64,000 nt of DNA, from NCBI GenBank assembly GCA_049323835.1, contig JBMOOJ010000095.1, positions 1 to 64,000 of the forward strand. Reading direction: 5' to 3'. The translations under genes were made by a program, and so were the position numbers. The notes below the pieces were generated by a model that was not told where the DNA came from, searched no databases, and was given only the letters and a program-made list of their open reading frames with translations. Of the stretch, positions 32,141-44,237 are shown piece after piece (position 1 is the stretch's first letter; every line of letters starts with the position of its first letter). Source of the stretch: SG-bin9 sp049323835. Its GTDB lineage: Bacteria > Pseudomonadota > Alphaproteobacteria > Rhizobiales > Xanthobacteraceae.

Positions 32141-32593
32141 TTATACATCTGGATAGCTCGGGTCCGACTGACGCGACGACCGCGGCAAACCGGCGATCAT
32201 CAGAAGCCCGCCGATCAGCGACAGGTTCTTAAGCGCATGAACCGTCTCGTTCGTCTGCGCATCGCCGGCAGGCATGCTCCAGAACGGATGGCCGTAAAAG
32301 GTGGCGACCACTACAAAGAGCGCGAGGATGATTGCGAAAAAACGCGAACCGAAATTCAGCGCAATCAAAAGTCCGCAAACAAGTTCAATTGAACCAGCAG
32401 CAACCGCAAGCATGGTCGAGAATTCTATTCCGCCGACCGCCTCCTCCAGTTGTTTCACATAGTCAGCAGCGAATGCCGGAACAGGCAACACCTTGCTTGC
32501 AACCATCTTCACCGTTTCTGGAATATTGAACAACTTCAATCCACCAGAAACAATAAACAGCACAGCAAACAAAATACGCCCAATCGTCAGCAT
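32141..32593 (-). CDS. DoxX-family membrane protein
   Basis: 150 residues with four membrane helices and the DoxX pattern: IGRILFAVLFIVSGGLKLFN at the start, LVCGLLIALNF in the third helix, and HPFWSMPAG before the last. The family is named after a subunit of an archaeal terminal oxidase but in bacteria it functions in redox or membrane stress. GGAGTGAG precedes the ATG. Ends next to the small membrane protein in converging orientation. Confidence 0.85.
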   Translation of the reverse strand: MLTIGRILFAVLFIVSGGLKLFNIPETVKMVASKVLPVPAFAADYVKQLEEAVGGIEFSTMLAVAAGSIELVCGLLIALNFGSRFFAIILALFVVVATFYGHPFWSMPAGDAQTNETVHALKNLSLIGGLLMIAGLPRSSRQSDPSYPDV

Positions 32594-32785
32594 GGCAGTC
32601 TCACTCCGGATTCCAGAACAACACTAAAAATCAGCCTTCAAAACAATGGCAGGCAAATGCCGACGGGACTATGGCCAATAACGGCAAGAAACTCAAACCG
32701 ACGGCACGCAATCCAGACCAGCCGTATGCCTGCACCGCATCGCGGCGGCGCGCCCTAAATACGCCAGCAAGTGACTTTGTGGAGA

Positions 32786-35098
<2,313 letters not shown>

Positions 35099-35189
35099 AC
35101 CGAATTCCCCTCGCCGTATACTTATTGAGTCCCGAAGTTATTGCTCCAGCCGTCAGGCCGGGCTGCCTTCGGTTGAATATCTTACCCGA

Positions 35190-36971
35190 TCAGTTTTGCG
35201 GAAGATTGAGCCTGATATGAAGCTCTCGCAACTGCTTGGTGGTCACCTCCGAAGGCGCCCCCATCAGTAAATCTTCCGCGCGCTGATTCATCGGGAAAAG
35301 CGAGATTTCCCGCAGGTTGGTAGTGCCGCAGAGCAGCATGACGATACGGTCGACACCGGCCGCCATACCACCGTGCGGCGGCGCGCCGTACTGGAACGCG
35401 CGATAGAGGCCGCCGAAGCGCTCGACCACGTCCTGTTCGGTGTAGCCGGCGATCTCGAACGCCTTCACCATCGTCTTCGGGCGGTGATTACGTATACCAC
35501 CGGAGGCGATCTCATAGCCGTTGCAGGCGATGTCGTACTGGAACGCCTTGATGGTCAGCGGGTCCTGCGTCTCGAGCGCCTCGAGCTCGCCCTGCGGCAT
35601 CGAGAACGGATTGTGCGAGAAGTCGACCTTCTTCTCTTCCTCGCTGTACTCGTACATCGGGAAGTCGACGATCCAGGCGAGCTCGAACCGGTCCTTGTCG
35701 ATCAGGTTCAATTCCTCGCCGACGCGCGTGCGCGCGAGACCGGCGAACTTCCAGAACTTCGACGGATCGCCGGCGACAAAGAACGCGGCGTCACCGACGC
35801 CGAGCTTGAGTTGCTCGGCGATCTGCTTGGTGCGTTCGGGCCCAATGTTCTTGGCGAGCGGACCCGCACCGTTCTCCTCGCCCTCGCGCCAGAAGATGTA
35901 GCCGAGGCCCGGCTGGCCTTCGCCCTGCGCCCACGAATTCATGCGGTCGCAGAACGCGCGATTGCCGCCGCCCGGTGCCGGGATCGCCCACACCTCGTTC
36001 TTCGACTCTTCCAGCATGCGCGCGAAAATCTTGAAGCCGGAGCCGCGAAATGGCTCGGAGACGTTTTGCATGATCACCGGGTTGCGCAGGTCAGGCTTGT
36101 CGGAGCCGTACTTGCGCAGCGCCTCGGCGAACGGAATACGCGGCCAGTTTTTGGTCACCGGCTTGCCTTGCGCGAAGTCCTCGAACACGCCGGTGATCAC
36201 CGGCTCCATCGCCGCGAACACGTCGTCCTGCGTGACGAAACTCATCTCGACGTCGAGCTGATAGAATTCACCCGGCAGACGATCGGCGCGCGGGTCTTCG
36301 TCGCGGAAGCACGGCGCGATCTGGAAGTAACGGTCGAAGCCCGACATCATCAAGAGCTGCTTGTACTGCTGTGGCGCCTGCGGCAGCGCGTAGAACTTGC
36401 CCGGATGAATGCGGCTCGGCACGAGGAAGTCGCGCGCGCCTTCCGGCGACGACGCGGTCAGGATCGGCGTCTGGAATTCGAAGAAGCCCTGCCCCTTCAT
36501 CCGCTTGCGCATCGAGTCGATGATGGCGCCGCGCGTCATGATGTTTCTGTGCAGCGTCTCGCGGCGCAGGTCGAGAAAGCGGTATTTCAGGCGGATGTCC
36601 TCAGGGTATTCCTGATCGCCGAACACCGGCATCGGCAGCTCATCCGCGGCGCCGAGAACCTCGATCTCGCTGACGTAAAGCTCAACGGTGCCGGTCGGCA
36701 GGTCGGGGTTGTCGGTGCCCGCCGGGCGCTTGCGCACCTTGCCGTCGATCCGCACCACCCACTCCGAGCGCAGCGCTTCGGCCGTCTTGAACGCCGGCGA
36801 ATCCGGGTCGGCCACGCACTGGGTCAGCCCGTAATGGTCGCGCAGGTCGATGAACAGCACGCCGCCATGATCGCGAATACGGTGACACCAGCCGGAAAGC
36901 CGAACCGTTTCGCCGATGTGGCTGTCGCGGAGCGCGCCGCACGTATGGGACCGGTAGCGATGCAAGGACAC
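35190..36971 (-). CDS. aspS: aspartyl-tRNA synthetase
   Basis: 593 residues, the bacterial length. The anticodon-binding OB domain opens with HRYRSHTCGALRDSHIGETV; class II motifs follow, with motif 2 around FRDEDPRADRLPGEFYQLDVE and motif 3 at GVDRIVMLLCGTTNLREISLF; both are given here as parts of longer matches. It charges tRNA-Asp. The frame opens at GTG 36971; a TTG at 36965 would give the HRYRSHTCG start usual in relatives. In many alphaproteobacteria this enzyme also mischarges tRNA-Asn; that is not decidable here. Confidence 0.95.
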   Translation of the reverse strand: MSLHRYRSHTCGALRDSHIGETVRLSGWCHRIRDHGGVLFIDLRDHYGLTQCVADPDSPAFKTAEALRSEWVVRIDGKVRKRPAGTDNPDLPTGTVELYVSEIEVLGAADELPMPVFGDQEYPEDIRLKYRFLDLRRETLHRNIMTRGAIIDSMRKRMKGQGFFEFQTPILTASSPEGARDFLVPSRIHPGKFYALPQAPQQYKQLLMMSGFDRYFQIAPCFRDEDPRADRLPGEFYQLDVEMSFVTQDDVFAAMEPVITGVFEDFAQGKPVTKNWPRIPFAEALRKYGSDKPDLRNPVIMQNVSEPFRGSGFKIFARMLEESKNEVWAIPAPGGGNRAFCDRMNSWAQGEGQPGLGYIFWREGEENGAGPLAKNIGPERTKQIAEQLKLGVGDAAFFVAGDPSKFWKFAGLARTRVGEELNLIDKDRFELAWIVDFPMYEYSEEEKKVDFSHNPFSMPQGELEALETQDPLTIKAFQYDIACNGYEIASGGIRNHRPKTMVKAFEIAGYTEQDVVERFGGLYRAFQYGAPPHGGMAAGVDRIVMLLCGTTNLREISLFPMNQRAEDLLMGAPSEVTTKQLRELHIRLNLPQN

Positions 36972-37132
36972 GTTGGGGAAGCCTTCAGAAAATCACGAGA
37001 ATCGGGCGGCGAATGCCAGCCGCGGAGGGCACGGTTTAGCCGAGCCGGAAACGCCCGGCAACCAACGGAACTGTTGTTTTCGAGCAAAGAAAAACGGCTT
37101 TTTGGACCTTCTCAGCCCTGGATAGCCACTGG

Positions 37133-37981
37133 TCAGTCTCTTGGCGGCGCGGGCTGGATCAGGAGCGTCGGCACGCCGCAGGTGCGGTCACGGACGGTGC
37201 AAATCCGCGTTCCCGGCTTGCGGCCGATCCGGACCTCCGAGACGTTGAAGCCTGCCCCGGCGAGGCGGGCCTGCGCCGCGTCGATATCGGCGACCCGCCA
37301 ACTCAAGCCCCGGAACGTATCCGGCCCCTCGCCCGCCCCATCCTTCAGGCTGTGGGCGATCTCAACGATCATGTCGCCGCAGCGGAAGAACATCAGCCGC
37401 ACGCCCCAATCCGGATTGCTGCGGTCGAGCGCCATGTCGAGGCCGAGCCGCGCGCCGTAAAGCGCCGCCGCCCGCTCCGGCGACGGCGTGCCGATGACGA
37501 TGTGATCGAGGCCGGTAATCGTGGATGCTGCGGCCGGTTCCGACTGCGGGCGCTCGCCCTTCATCTCAAGGAAGAACTGGCGGATGCCATGAGTCGCGGC
37601 CGTCTCCGCGCGGGTGCGCTGCCATTGCAGCGTCGCGCCGCCGAGGCCGTTGCGGCTCGTCGTCTCCGTCACCGTCTCCGGGTTGAGACCAAGCCGCGAG
37701 AGCCGCCGGTGCATCCGTGCGATGTCACCAACGCGAAAGGCGACGCTCGCGAGACCTTCGCCGCGTTCATCGAGCGCCGCACGCACGCGATCGCCCGTGT
37801 CACCGGCGCCGGTCGCTGCCATCAGTTCAATCGACGTGTTGGCAAGCGTGAACAGCGCCGTCGCCGCGCCATCGCCGGCGGTGCGCCAAGCGACTTTGCG
37901 CGCCAGAAAGGCTTCGTAGTTGGCAATGGCCGTGTCGAAATCGCGAACAAGAACGACAGCGTGGTCGAGAGACTGGATCAT
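37133..37981 (-). CDS. VOC-family protein with two glyoxalase-like domains
   Basis: 282 residues in two VOC modules: one at the start (IQSLDHAVVLVRDFDTAIAN) and one at about 155 (TITGLDHIVIGTPSPERAAA). Each has the expected His near its start (LDHAVV, LDHIVI) and a Glu late in the second (MIVEIAHS). Such proteins bind a divalent metal and act as glyoxalase, dioxygenase or resistance proteins. Substrate unknown. Overlapping inverted repeats lie just upstream of the ATG. Confidence 0.82.
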   Translation of the reverse strand: MIQSLDHAVVLVRDFDTAIANYEAFLARKVAWRTAGDGAATALFTLANTSIELMAATGAGDTGDRVRAALDERGEGLASVAFRVGDIARMHRRLSRLGLNPETVTETTSRNGLGGATLQWQRTRAETAATHGIRQFFLEMKGERPQSEPAAASTITGLDHIVIGTPSPERAAALYGARLGLDMALDRSNPDWGVRLMFFRCGDMIVEIAHSLKDGAGEGPDTFRGLSWRVADIDAAQARLAGAGFNVSEVRIGRKPGTRICTVRDRTCGVPTLLIQPAPPRD

Positions 37982-38008
37982 CGCGCACCTTCATATGATG
38001 AGCATAAC

Positions 38009-38038
38009 TGAACGCGAGCGCGTTCATGTTGGCAACAT
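38009..38038. promoter_or_regulatory. two overlapping palindromes before the VOC gene
   Basis: TGAACGCG-AG-CGCGTTCA (38009-38026) and ATGTTGGCAACAT (38026-38038), sharing base 38026. The first starts 28 bases upstream of the VOC ATG. They may be an operator or an RNA hairpin in its leader. Confidence 0.5.
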
Positions 38039-38094
38039 CAATGATGCACGGAAGCCATGACGTCGCGTGAAATGCTCACGCCTTCACTGACGGT

Positions 38095-38346
38095 CTACTC
38101 GAACTCGCACGCTCGCTCGCGAACAGCGGTGCCGCGCTTGGTCCGCTTCTGATCGGTTTCGCAGCGCGGACGCAAGTCAAGCGTGTGACGTTTAATGTTC
38201 ACATCGACCGGGCGCAGGGCCTGCACCGGCGTCGGGATGGAGATACGTGGCTGAGTCGGCGCAAGCGAATTGGCGAACGCGGAACCTGCTCCCAAGCCAG
38301 CGATGATGGCCGCCAGCCAAAGCGCGATGAAGGCCTGCCGTCGCAT
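38095..38346 (-). CDS. small secreted hypothetical protein
   Basis: 83 residues: signal peptide (FIALWLAAIIAGLGAGSAFA), then a basic, proline-containing mature part ending RGTAVRERACEFE with two cysteines (RCETD, ERACEF). GGAGCACC precedes the ATG at 38346. No family recognised. It is divergent from the rnd gene. Confidence 0.65.
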   Translation of the reverse strand: MRRQAFIALWLAAIIAGLGAGSAFANSLAPTQPRISIPTPVQALRPVDVNIKRHTLDLRPRCETDQKRTKRGTAVRERACEFE

Positions 38347-38521
38347 GAAAAAGGTGCTCCGCGTTCGGTTTCGCAATGCGATACTCCTTCGTAGCCTTGC
38401 CGGAACATCGGGTTCACGGGCATGCATAAAATTCGCCGGGTTCGGTCCGACCCCGCCTCCGACGACCCCAAGCCTCAATTTCGAATGGATAAATTCCCCG
38501 GCTGCGCTTAATAAGCCCCGC

Positions 38522-39676
38522 ATGGAATTGATCACCACGACCGGGGCGCTGACGGCCGTCTGCGACCGCCTCGCCAAACACAGTGTGATAACCGTCGACA
38601 CTGAGTTTCTGCGCGAGACCACCTATTACCCCCTGCTCTGCGTCATCCAGCTGGCGAGCGCCGAGGATGCGGTCGTGATCGACGCGCTGGCCGACGGCAT
38701 CGATCTCAATCCGTTTTTCGACCTGATGGCAAACGAGAGCGTGCTGAAGGTCTTTCACGCCGCGCGCCAGGACATCGAAATCATCTTCCACCGCGCCAAC
38801 ATCGTCCCGCATCCGGTGTTCGATACCCAGGTTGCGGCCATGGTGCTTGGCTACGGCGACAGCATCGCCTACGACGCGCTGGTCGAGCGCATCACCGGCC
38901 ACCGCCCGGACAAGACCCATCGATTCACCGACTGGTCGCGCCGCCCGCTGACCGAAGATCAGGCGAACTACGCCCTCGCCGACGTCACCTACTTGCGCGA
39001 TGTGTTCGCGGCGCTCGACGCCGACCTGAAGAAGCGCGGCCGCAGCGACTGGGTCAGCGAGGAGATGGATATCCTCACCTCGCCGCGGACCTATGACTTC
39101 CACCCAGAGCGGGCGTGGGAGCGGCTGAAGACGCGCGTGCGCAAGCCGAAAGAGCTTGCCGTGCTCATGGAAGTCGCGGCCTGGCGCGAAGCCGAGGCGC
39201 AAAGCCGTGACGTGCCGCGCAGCCGCATCCTGAAGGACGACGCGATCGGCGATATCGCCACCCATGCGCCGGCGACGATCGAGAAGCTCGCAAATCTGCG
39301 CTCGATCCCGAAAGGTTTCGAGAAATCGAAATGGGGCCAGGACATCGTCGCGGCCGTGCAGCGCGGCGTCGCCCGCGATCCGCAGACCTTGCCGAAGCTG
39401 GAAAAGCCGCGCGGCTCCGCCAACGGCTCGGCCACCGTGGAGTTGCTGAAGGTTCTTCTGCGTATGACCTCGGAGAAGCACGGCGTGGCATCCAAGGTCA
39501 TCGCCACCGTCGACGACCTCGAACAGATTGCCATCAGTGATGAAGCGGATGTGGGTGCGCTGCATGGCTGGCGGCGAGAGCTATTCGGCGAAGCGGCGCT
39601 CGCGCTCAAGCGCGGCCAGCTTGCGCTTGCGGTCGAGAAAGGCCGCGTCGTCCGCGTCGATCGCAGGGAAAGCTGA
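38522..39676 (+). CDS. rnd: ribonuclease D
   Basis: 384 residues. The DEDD exonuclease motifs are VITVDTEFLRETTYYP, FHAARQDIEIIF and, near 160, YALADVTYLRDVF; an HRDC domain follows at about 205-290. It trims 3' ends of tRNA and other stable RNA. ATG at 38522 gives the family start (MELITTTGALTAVCDRL). It converges with the ppx gene, 18 bases apart, a block conserved in this family of bacteria. Confidence 0.93.
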   Translation: MELITTTGALTAVCDRLAKHSVITVDTEFLRETTYYPLLCVIQLASAEDAVVIDALADGIDLNPFFDLMANESVLKVFHAARQDIEIIFHRANIVPHPVFDTQVAAMVLGYGDSIAYDALVERITGHRPDKTHRFTDWSRRPLTEDQANYALADVTYLRDVFAALDADLKKRGRSDWVSEEMDILTSPRTYDFHPERAWERLKTRVRKPKELAVLMEVAAWREAEAQSRDVPRSRILKDDAIGDIATHAPATIEKLANLRSIPKGFEKSKWGQDIVAAVQRGVARDPQTLPKLEKPRGSANGSATVELLKVLLRMTSEKHGVASKVIATVDDLEQIAISDEADVGALHGWRRELFGEAALALKRGQLALAVEKGRVVRVDRRES

Positions 39677-39694
39677 ACGCCCGCCTGCCCCGGT

Positions 39695-41299
39695 TCAGCG
39701 TTTGACGATCGCCGACGAGCGTCCGACCATCCTGGTGAGCTGCTTGAAGCGATTGCCGATGCGATCCGCGGCGAGGTCCGCCACCTTCGGATCGAACACC
39801 AGCATGATCTTGCGGCCACGCGCACGGAAATGCGTCGAGGGGAGAACGCCGCCGCGCGCCGCCGAGATCAGGTGCGCCACGCGGAAGATGGCCCCGAGCA
39901 CGCGCGCCCGCTCGACCGCCGCCGGCAGCAGCAACTCGCGAATCTCTGCAGGCGCTTCGTTTTCAGCATTGAGGCCGGCGTAACGGTAGTAGATGGCGAG
40001 CGCGAGGAACGCGCGGCCCTCATGGCTGATTGCTCCGAAATGGCCGTTGGTGATCAGATTCAGCGTCTGCTCGCCGCGGTAATCCGGGTGCGCGCGCCAG
40101 CCGATGTCCGACAGCAGGCACGCGGCATGGCGAAGCCGCCGGTCCTCATCAGTCTCCTTCAACTTCGCGACGCGAACGAAGCTTGAGGTCCACTCGATCA
40201 GATCGTCAGCATGGCGCGGATCGCGCGAGCGCAGGTCATTCAGCGTGCCGGCGGCCGCGATCAGGCCGTCCTCCGCGCGCTCGTCGGCGGGCAGCATTTC
40301 GTACAGCAGCCCCTCGCGCACGCCATAGGTCGAGAACACGATCGCCTTCGGCTTGGCGACGCGGATGATGTACTCCATCACCAGCGCCGCGTAAGTGAGC
40401 AGCGGCCGCCGCGCATCGGCCACCGTCTCGATGTCGGCGAGGATGTTGTTGGCCGCGAGCCGCCGCAGCCGCCGGACGAAATCAAGCGCCTCGTCAGCGG
40501 GAATGGTGTAGCCGTGCATCACGCGCAGCGGATAGCCGCTCTGAATGATGTGGATTCGCGCGAGCGCGCGCCATGTGCCACCGACCGCATAGAACGCGCG
40601 CCCGCGCCCCGCCTTGAGCTGCGGCAGTCCGGCGAGGTCTTCGCGGACGATCCTTTCCGCACGCTTCAGCGATTTCTGCGACAGGTCCTGCAACGCAAGC
40701 CCGCCGAGCGGCAAGGTCGTGCCCTTGCTGATGCGATAGCCGCGAATGTCGATCAGTTCGAGCGAGCCGCCGCCGAGATCGCCGACGATGCCGTCGGCCT
40801 TGTGAATGCCTGCGATGACACCGAGCGCGGAGAGCCTTGCTTCGCGTGCGCCGGACAGGATTTCGATCGGCGCGCCGCAGATGCGCTCCGCCTGCGCGAT
40901 GAAATCGGGACCGTTCTCGGCATCGCGGCAAGCGGCGGTCGCGACCGCATAGACCTTCCCGACCTTGACGACACGGCAGATGGCGCGGAACCGGCGCAGC
41001 GCGGCGAGTGCCTTCGCGACCGCATCCGGCGCGAGCAGCCCCGTGGTCTGCACCTCGCGGCCAAGACCGCACAGCGTCTTTTCGTTGAAGATCGGCGACA
41101 GGTTGCGCGTCATCGCCTCGTACACGACGAGACGCACGGAGTTCGATCCGATGTCGATGACGGCGACGCTCTCGTTCACCGCGCTCTTGGCGACACGGCG
41201 CGCGGGCGCACGCGCCGGAACAAGTCTAGCCTGGCTGCGGCTGACGCTCCGAACGGCGCGTAAGACGACGCGGCGAAGATTCCTTAAGCGACTTTCCAC
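39695..41299 (-). CDS. ppx: exopolyphosphatase, Ppx/GppA family
   Basis: 534 residues as an open frame. Motifs: AVIDIGSNSVRLVVYEA (phosphate loop 1), VGDLGGGSLELIDI (phosphate loop 2) and AVGGTWRALARIH, all of the ASKHA ATPase fold. It removes terminal phosphates from polyphosphate or converts pppGpp. The frame starts at GTG 41299, 74 bases inside ppk; a GTG at 41179, just before VNESVAVIDIG, would avoid the overlap and begin where the family domain begins. Directly downstream of ppk on the same strand. Confidence 0.9.
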   Translation of the reverse strand: MESRLRNLRRVVLRAVRSVSRSQARLVPARAPARRVAKSAVNESVAVIDIGSNSVRLVVYEAMTRNLSPIFNEKTLCGLGREVQTTGLLAPDAVAKALAALRRFRAICRVVKVGKVYAVATAACRDAENGPDFIAQAERICGAPIEILSGAREARLSALGVIAGIHKADGIVGDLGGGSLELIDIRGYRISKGTTLPLGGLALQDLSQKSLKRAERIVREDLAGLPQLKAGRGRAFYAVGGTWRALARIHIIQSGYPLRVMHGYTIPADEALDFVRRLRRLAANNILADIETVADARRPLLTYAALVMEYIIRVAKPKAIVFSTYGVREGLLYEMLPADERAEDGLIAAAGTLNDLRSRDPRHADDLIEWTSSFVRVAKLKETDEDRRLRHAACLLSDIGWRAHPDYRGEQTLNLITNGHFGAISHEGRAFLALAIYYRYAGLNAENEAPAEIRELLLPAAVERARVLGAIFRVAHLISAARGGVLPSTHFRARGRKIMLVFDPKVADLAADRIGNRFKQLTRMVGRSSAIVKR

Positions 41300-43430
41300 G
41301 GCCTGACAGACTTGGATTCGTCATAAAGTAGTTGTGCAGATTGAAAGGCTCGTCGCCTTTCGCGGCCTTCATACGCGTAGACGACCCGTCCGGCAACAAC
41401 TGCCAGCTCTGCTCGTTGTCCTTCAGATTCGCGACCATGATCTGTTCGAGAACCTGCTGATGCACCGTAGGATTTTGCAACGGGCACAACACCTCGACGC
41501 GCCGGTCGAGGTTCCGCGGCATCATGTCGGCGGACGAGATATACACAGCCGCCTTCGCGCTCGGCAGGCCGTGCCCCATCCCGAAGCAGTAGATTCGGCC
41601 GTGCTCAAGAAAACGGCCGATCACCGATTTGACGCGAATGTTGTCTGAGAGGCCCGGAACTCCCGGGCGCAGACAGCAGATTCCCCGCACGACGAGATCG
41701 ATCGAGACCCCGGCCTGCGATGCCTCGTAAAGGGCATCGATGATGTCGGGATCGACCAGCGAGTTCATCTTCAGCCAGATTGCGCCCGGCTTGCCGTGTT
41801 TCACGTAGTTCGTCTCGCCGCGAATGTGTTCGAGCATCCGCTTGCGCAGCGTGATCGGCGATACAGCCATCTTCTCGATGTCGCTCGGCTCGGCATAGCC
41901 GGTGATGAAGTTGAACACGCGCGCCGCATCGCGCCCGATCACCGGATCGGACGTGAAATATGACAGATCGGTGTAGATGCGCGCGGTCACCGGATGATAG
42001 TTGCCAGTGCCGGTATGCACGTAAGTCGTCAGGTTGCCGCCCTCACGGCGAACGACCAGCGACAGCTTGGCATGCGTCTTCAGCTCGATGAAGCCATAGA
42101 CCACCTGCACGCCGGCGCGTTCGAGGTCGCGCGCCCAGCGGATATTGGCTTCCTCGTCGAAACGCGCTTTCAGCTCGATCAGCGCGGTGACCGACTTGCC
42201 GGCCTCCGCCGCTTCAGCGAGCGCACGCACAATCGGTGAGTTGTTCGAGGTGCGGTAGAGCGTCTGTTTGATCGCGACCACATCCGGATCGCGCGCGGCC
42301 TGTTGCAGGAACTGCACGACCACATCGAAGGATTCGTACGGGTGGTGGACGACGAGGTCTTTCGACCGGATCGCTGCGAAGATGTCGCCACCGTAATCGC
42401 GCACACGCTCGGGATGGCGCGGCACATACGGCGGGAACTCGAGATCGGGCCGATCGAGGCGCGTGAGTTGCGACAACTCGTTCATCGCCAGCACGCCATC
42501 GACCAGCAATACGTCGTCGTCCGTGGTCGAAAGCGCGGTCTTCACGAACGAGCGCAACTCTTCCGGCATGGTCGCTTCGATTTCGAGGCGGATCACCGAC
42601 CCGCGGCGGCGGCGCTTCAGTGCCGTCTCGAACACGCGCACCAGATCTTCCGCTTCTTCCTCGATTTCGATTTCGGAGTCGCGGATGATCCGGAACGCGC
42701 CCTGCCCCTTGACCGTGTAGCCCGGAAACAGGCGGTTGATGAATAGACCCGTCGCCTGTTCGAGCGTGATGAGCCGGAACGTACCGTCCTTGCCATTCGA
42801 CGGCAGGCGGATGAAGCGATCGATCTTGCCCGGCATGCGGATCAGCGCGTTCATCGGCTTGCCGTCGCTCGTCCGCACCAGATGCAGCGCGATGGTGAAG
42901 CCGAGGCTCGGGATGAACGGGAACGGATGCGCCGGATCGATCGCGAGCGGCGTCAGCAGCGGAAAGATGTTGTGGAGGAAGTGATCCTCGACCCACGCGG
43001 TCTCGGCTTTCGAAACGTCCTTGCCGTCGACCAGCACGATGCCGTGGTCGGCAAGCATCACGCGCAGGTCGCGCCAGATTTCCTGCTGATCGGCGGCAAG
43101 CCTGGAAACCGTCTCGTTGATGCGGGCAAGCTGTTCGGCCGGTGTCAGGCCGTCTGGGCTGCGTTCGACGATGCCCTCGCGGAGCTGAGCCTTGAGGCCC
43201 GCGACGCGAACCATGAAGAACTCATCAAGGTTATTGGCGGAAATCGAGAGGAAGCGGACCCGCTCCAGCGCCGGATGGCCGGGATTGACCGACTCCTCCA
43301 GCACGCGGCGATTGAAATGCAGCCAGGACAGTTCCCGGTTGATGAATCGCTCGGGACTTGCCGCAATCGACGGCACAGCGGCGATCTCCGCATTTTCTTG
43401 ATTTATTGCAATAGCTTGCGCGGATTCCAT
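41226..43430 (-). CDS. ppk: polyphosphate kinase 1
   Basis: 734 residues. N-terminal domain with RFINRELSWLHFNRRVLEES, a head domain, and the catalytic C-domain with the active-site His in VHTGTGNYHPVTARIY and the second in GRIYCFGMGHGLP. It makes polyphosphate from ATP. The start at 43430 (MESAQAIAINQE) is preferred over an ATG at 43505 because the extra 25 residues are basic and unlike relatives. It lies between hdaA and ppx on one strand, presumably one operon. Confidence 0.95.
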   Translation of the reverse strand: MESAQAIAINQENAEIAAVPSIAASPERFINRELSWLHFNRRVLEESVNPGHPALERVRFLSISANNLDEFFMVRVAGLKAQLREGIVERSPDGLTPAEQLARINETVSRLAADQQEIWRDLRVMLADHGIVLVDGKDVSKAETAWVEDHFLHNIFPLLTPLAIDPAHPFPFIPSLGFTIALHLVRTSDGKPMNALIRMPGKIDRFIRLPSNGKDGTFRLITLEQATGLFINRLFPGYTVKGQGAFRIIRDSEIEIEEEAEDLVRVFETALKRRRRGSVIRLEIEATMPEELRSFVKTALSTTDDDVLLVDGVLAMNELSQLTRLDRPDLEFPPYVPRHPERVRDYGGDIFAAIRSKDLVVHHPYESFDVVVQFLQQAARDPDVVAIKQTLYRTSNNSPIVRALAEAAEAGKSVTALIELKARFDEEANIRWARDLERAGVQVVYGFIELKTHAKLSLVVRREGGNLTTYVHTGTGNYHPVTARIYTDLSYFTSDPVIGRDAARVFNFITGYAEPSDIEKMAVSPITLRKRMLEHIRGETNYVKHGKPGAIWLKMNSLVDPDIIDALYEASQAGVSIDLVVRGICCLRPGVPGLSDNIRVKSVIGRFLEHGRIYCFGMGHGLPSAKAAVYISSADMMPRNLDRRVEVLCPLQNPTVHQQVLEQIMVANLKDNEQSWQLLPDGSSTRMKAAKGDEPFNLHNYFMTNPSLSGRGKSLKESSPRRLTRRSERQPQPG

Positions 43431-43543
43431 GGGCCGTCGATCCGTTGTCGGGAAATAGCGCGGCCGCCGGGGGCCGGTTTTGGGGCCACCTTGGTCGGCT
43501 CTCATGACAGTTCAATGACATGATGAACCCGGCCAGCGCCGGG

Positions 43544-44227
43544 TCAAGGCGCAGCGTGCCGCAGCAGTTCCGTGGCCAGCGCCCGCGTCACGGGACGGCC
43601 AAGCCGCAGCCCTTCCCGGTCCAGGAGTTCGACCGCCCGCTTTGCAGCCGCGAATGTGCGCTCGATCCGCGTCGCGAGATAGCTCACCAGGCTCTCGTCG
43701 ACCATCATCTGGCGGTCGGCGCACAGCTTGACGATCAGAGCCCGAAGCAGCGCGTCGTCCGGCGGCGCCATATCGATGACCGGCACGGCGCGCAATCGCG
43801 AGATCAGATCGCGCAGTTGAACGGCCATCTCCGCCGGCGTCGTCCGCGACGTCATCAGCAGATCGGCCTCGTCCTGCCGCGCAAGATTCAACAGATGAAA
43901 AAGTGCGGCCTCGTTGAGTTCGCCGCGATCGATGTCCTCGACAACCAGCGCGCCGGTCGCGAGCGCCGACGGCACGAGATCGGGTGTCAGCGCCTGCGCC
44001 GAAATCACCCGCGCACCCGCGCGTGCGGCCCAGATCGTCGCGAGATGGCTTTTGCCGCAGCCCTCCGGACCCGCGAGCCACATCACGCGATGGGGCCAAT
44101 CAGGCCAGCGATCGATCAGCGCCAGCGCAACCGCATTGCCTGGCCCTTCGAGAAAGTCGTCGCGCGACAGGCTTTCCGCATGCGGAAGCGCCAATGCAAG
44201 CTGACGAGGTTGCGCACCGGCGGCCAC
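43544..44227 (-). CDS. hdaA: DnaA-like regulatory protein HdaA
   Basis: 227 residues, an AAA+ domain without DNA-binding domain. Walker A is GPEGCGKSHLA; the sensor region includes LISRLRAVPVIDMAPP. It opens QPRQLALALPHAESL, where the Q-x-x-L-x-L motif resembles the clamp-binding peptide by which Hda binds the DNA polymerase clamp and promotes DnaA-ATP hydrolysis. Start is GTG at 44227. It lies between the PgsA-type gene and ppk, same strand. Confidence 0.88.
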   Translation of the reverse strand: MAAGAQPRQLALALPHAESLSRDDFLEGPGNAVALALIDRWPDWPHRVMWLAGPEGCGKSHLATIWAARAGARVISAQALTPDLVPSALATGALVVEDIDRGELNEAALFHLLNLARQDEADLLMTSRTTPAEMAVQLRDLISRLRAVPVIDMAPPDDALLRALIVKLCADRQMMVDESLVSYLATRIERTFAAAKRAVELLDREGLRLGRPVTRALATELLRHAAP

Positions 44228-44237
44228 AGGCCAACTC

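Noticed and set aside
35373..37460. Open frame of about 700 codons opposite aspS
   Set aside because: aspS is unmistakable on the other strand and this frame has no recognisable motif.
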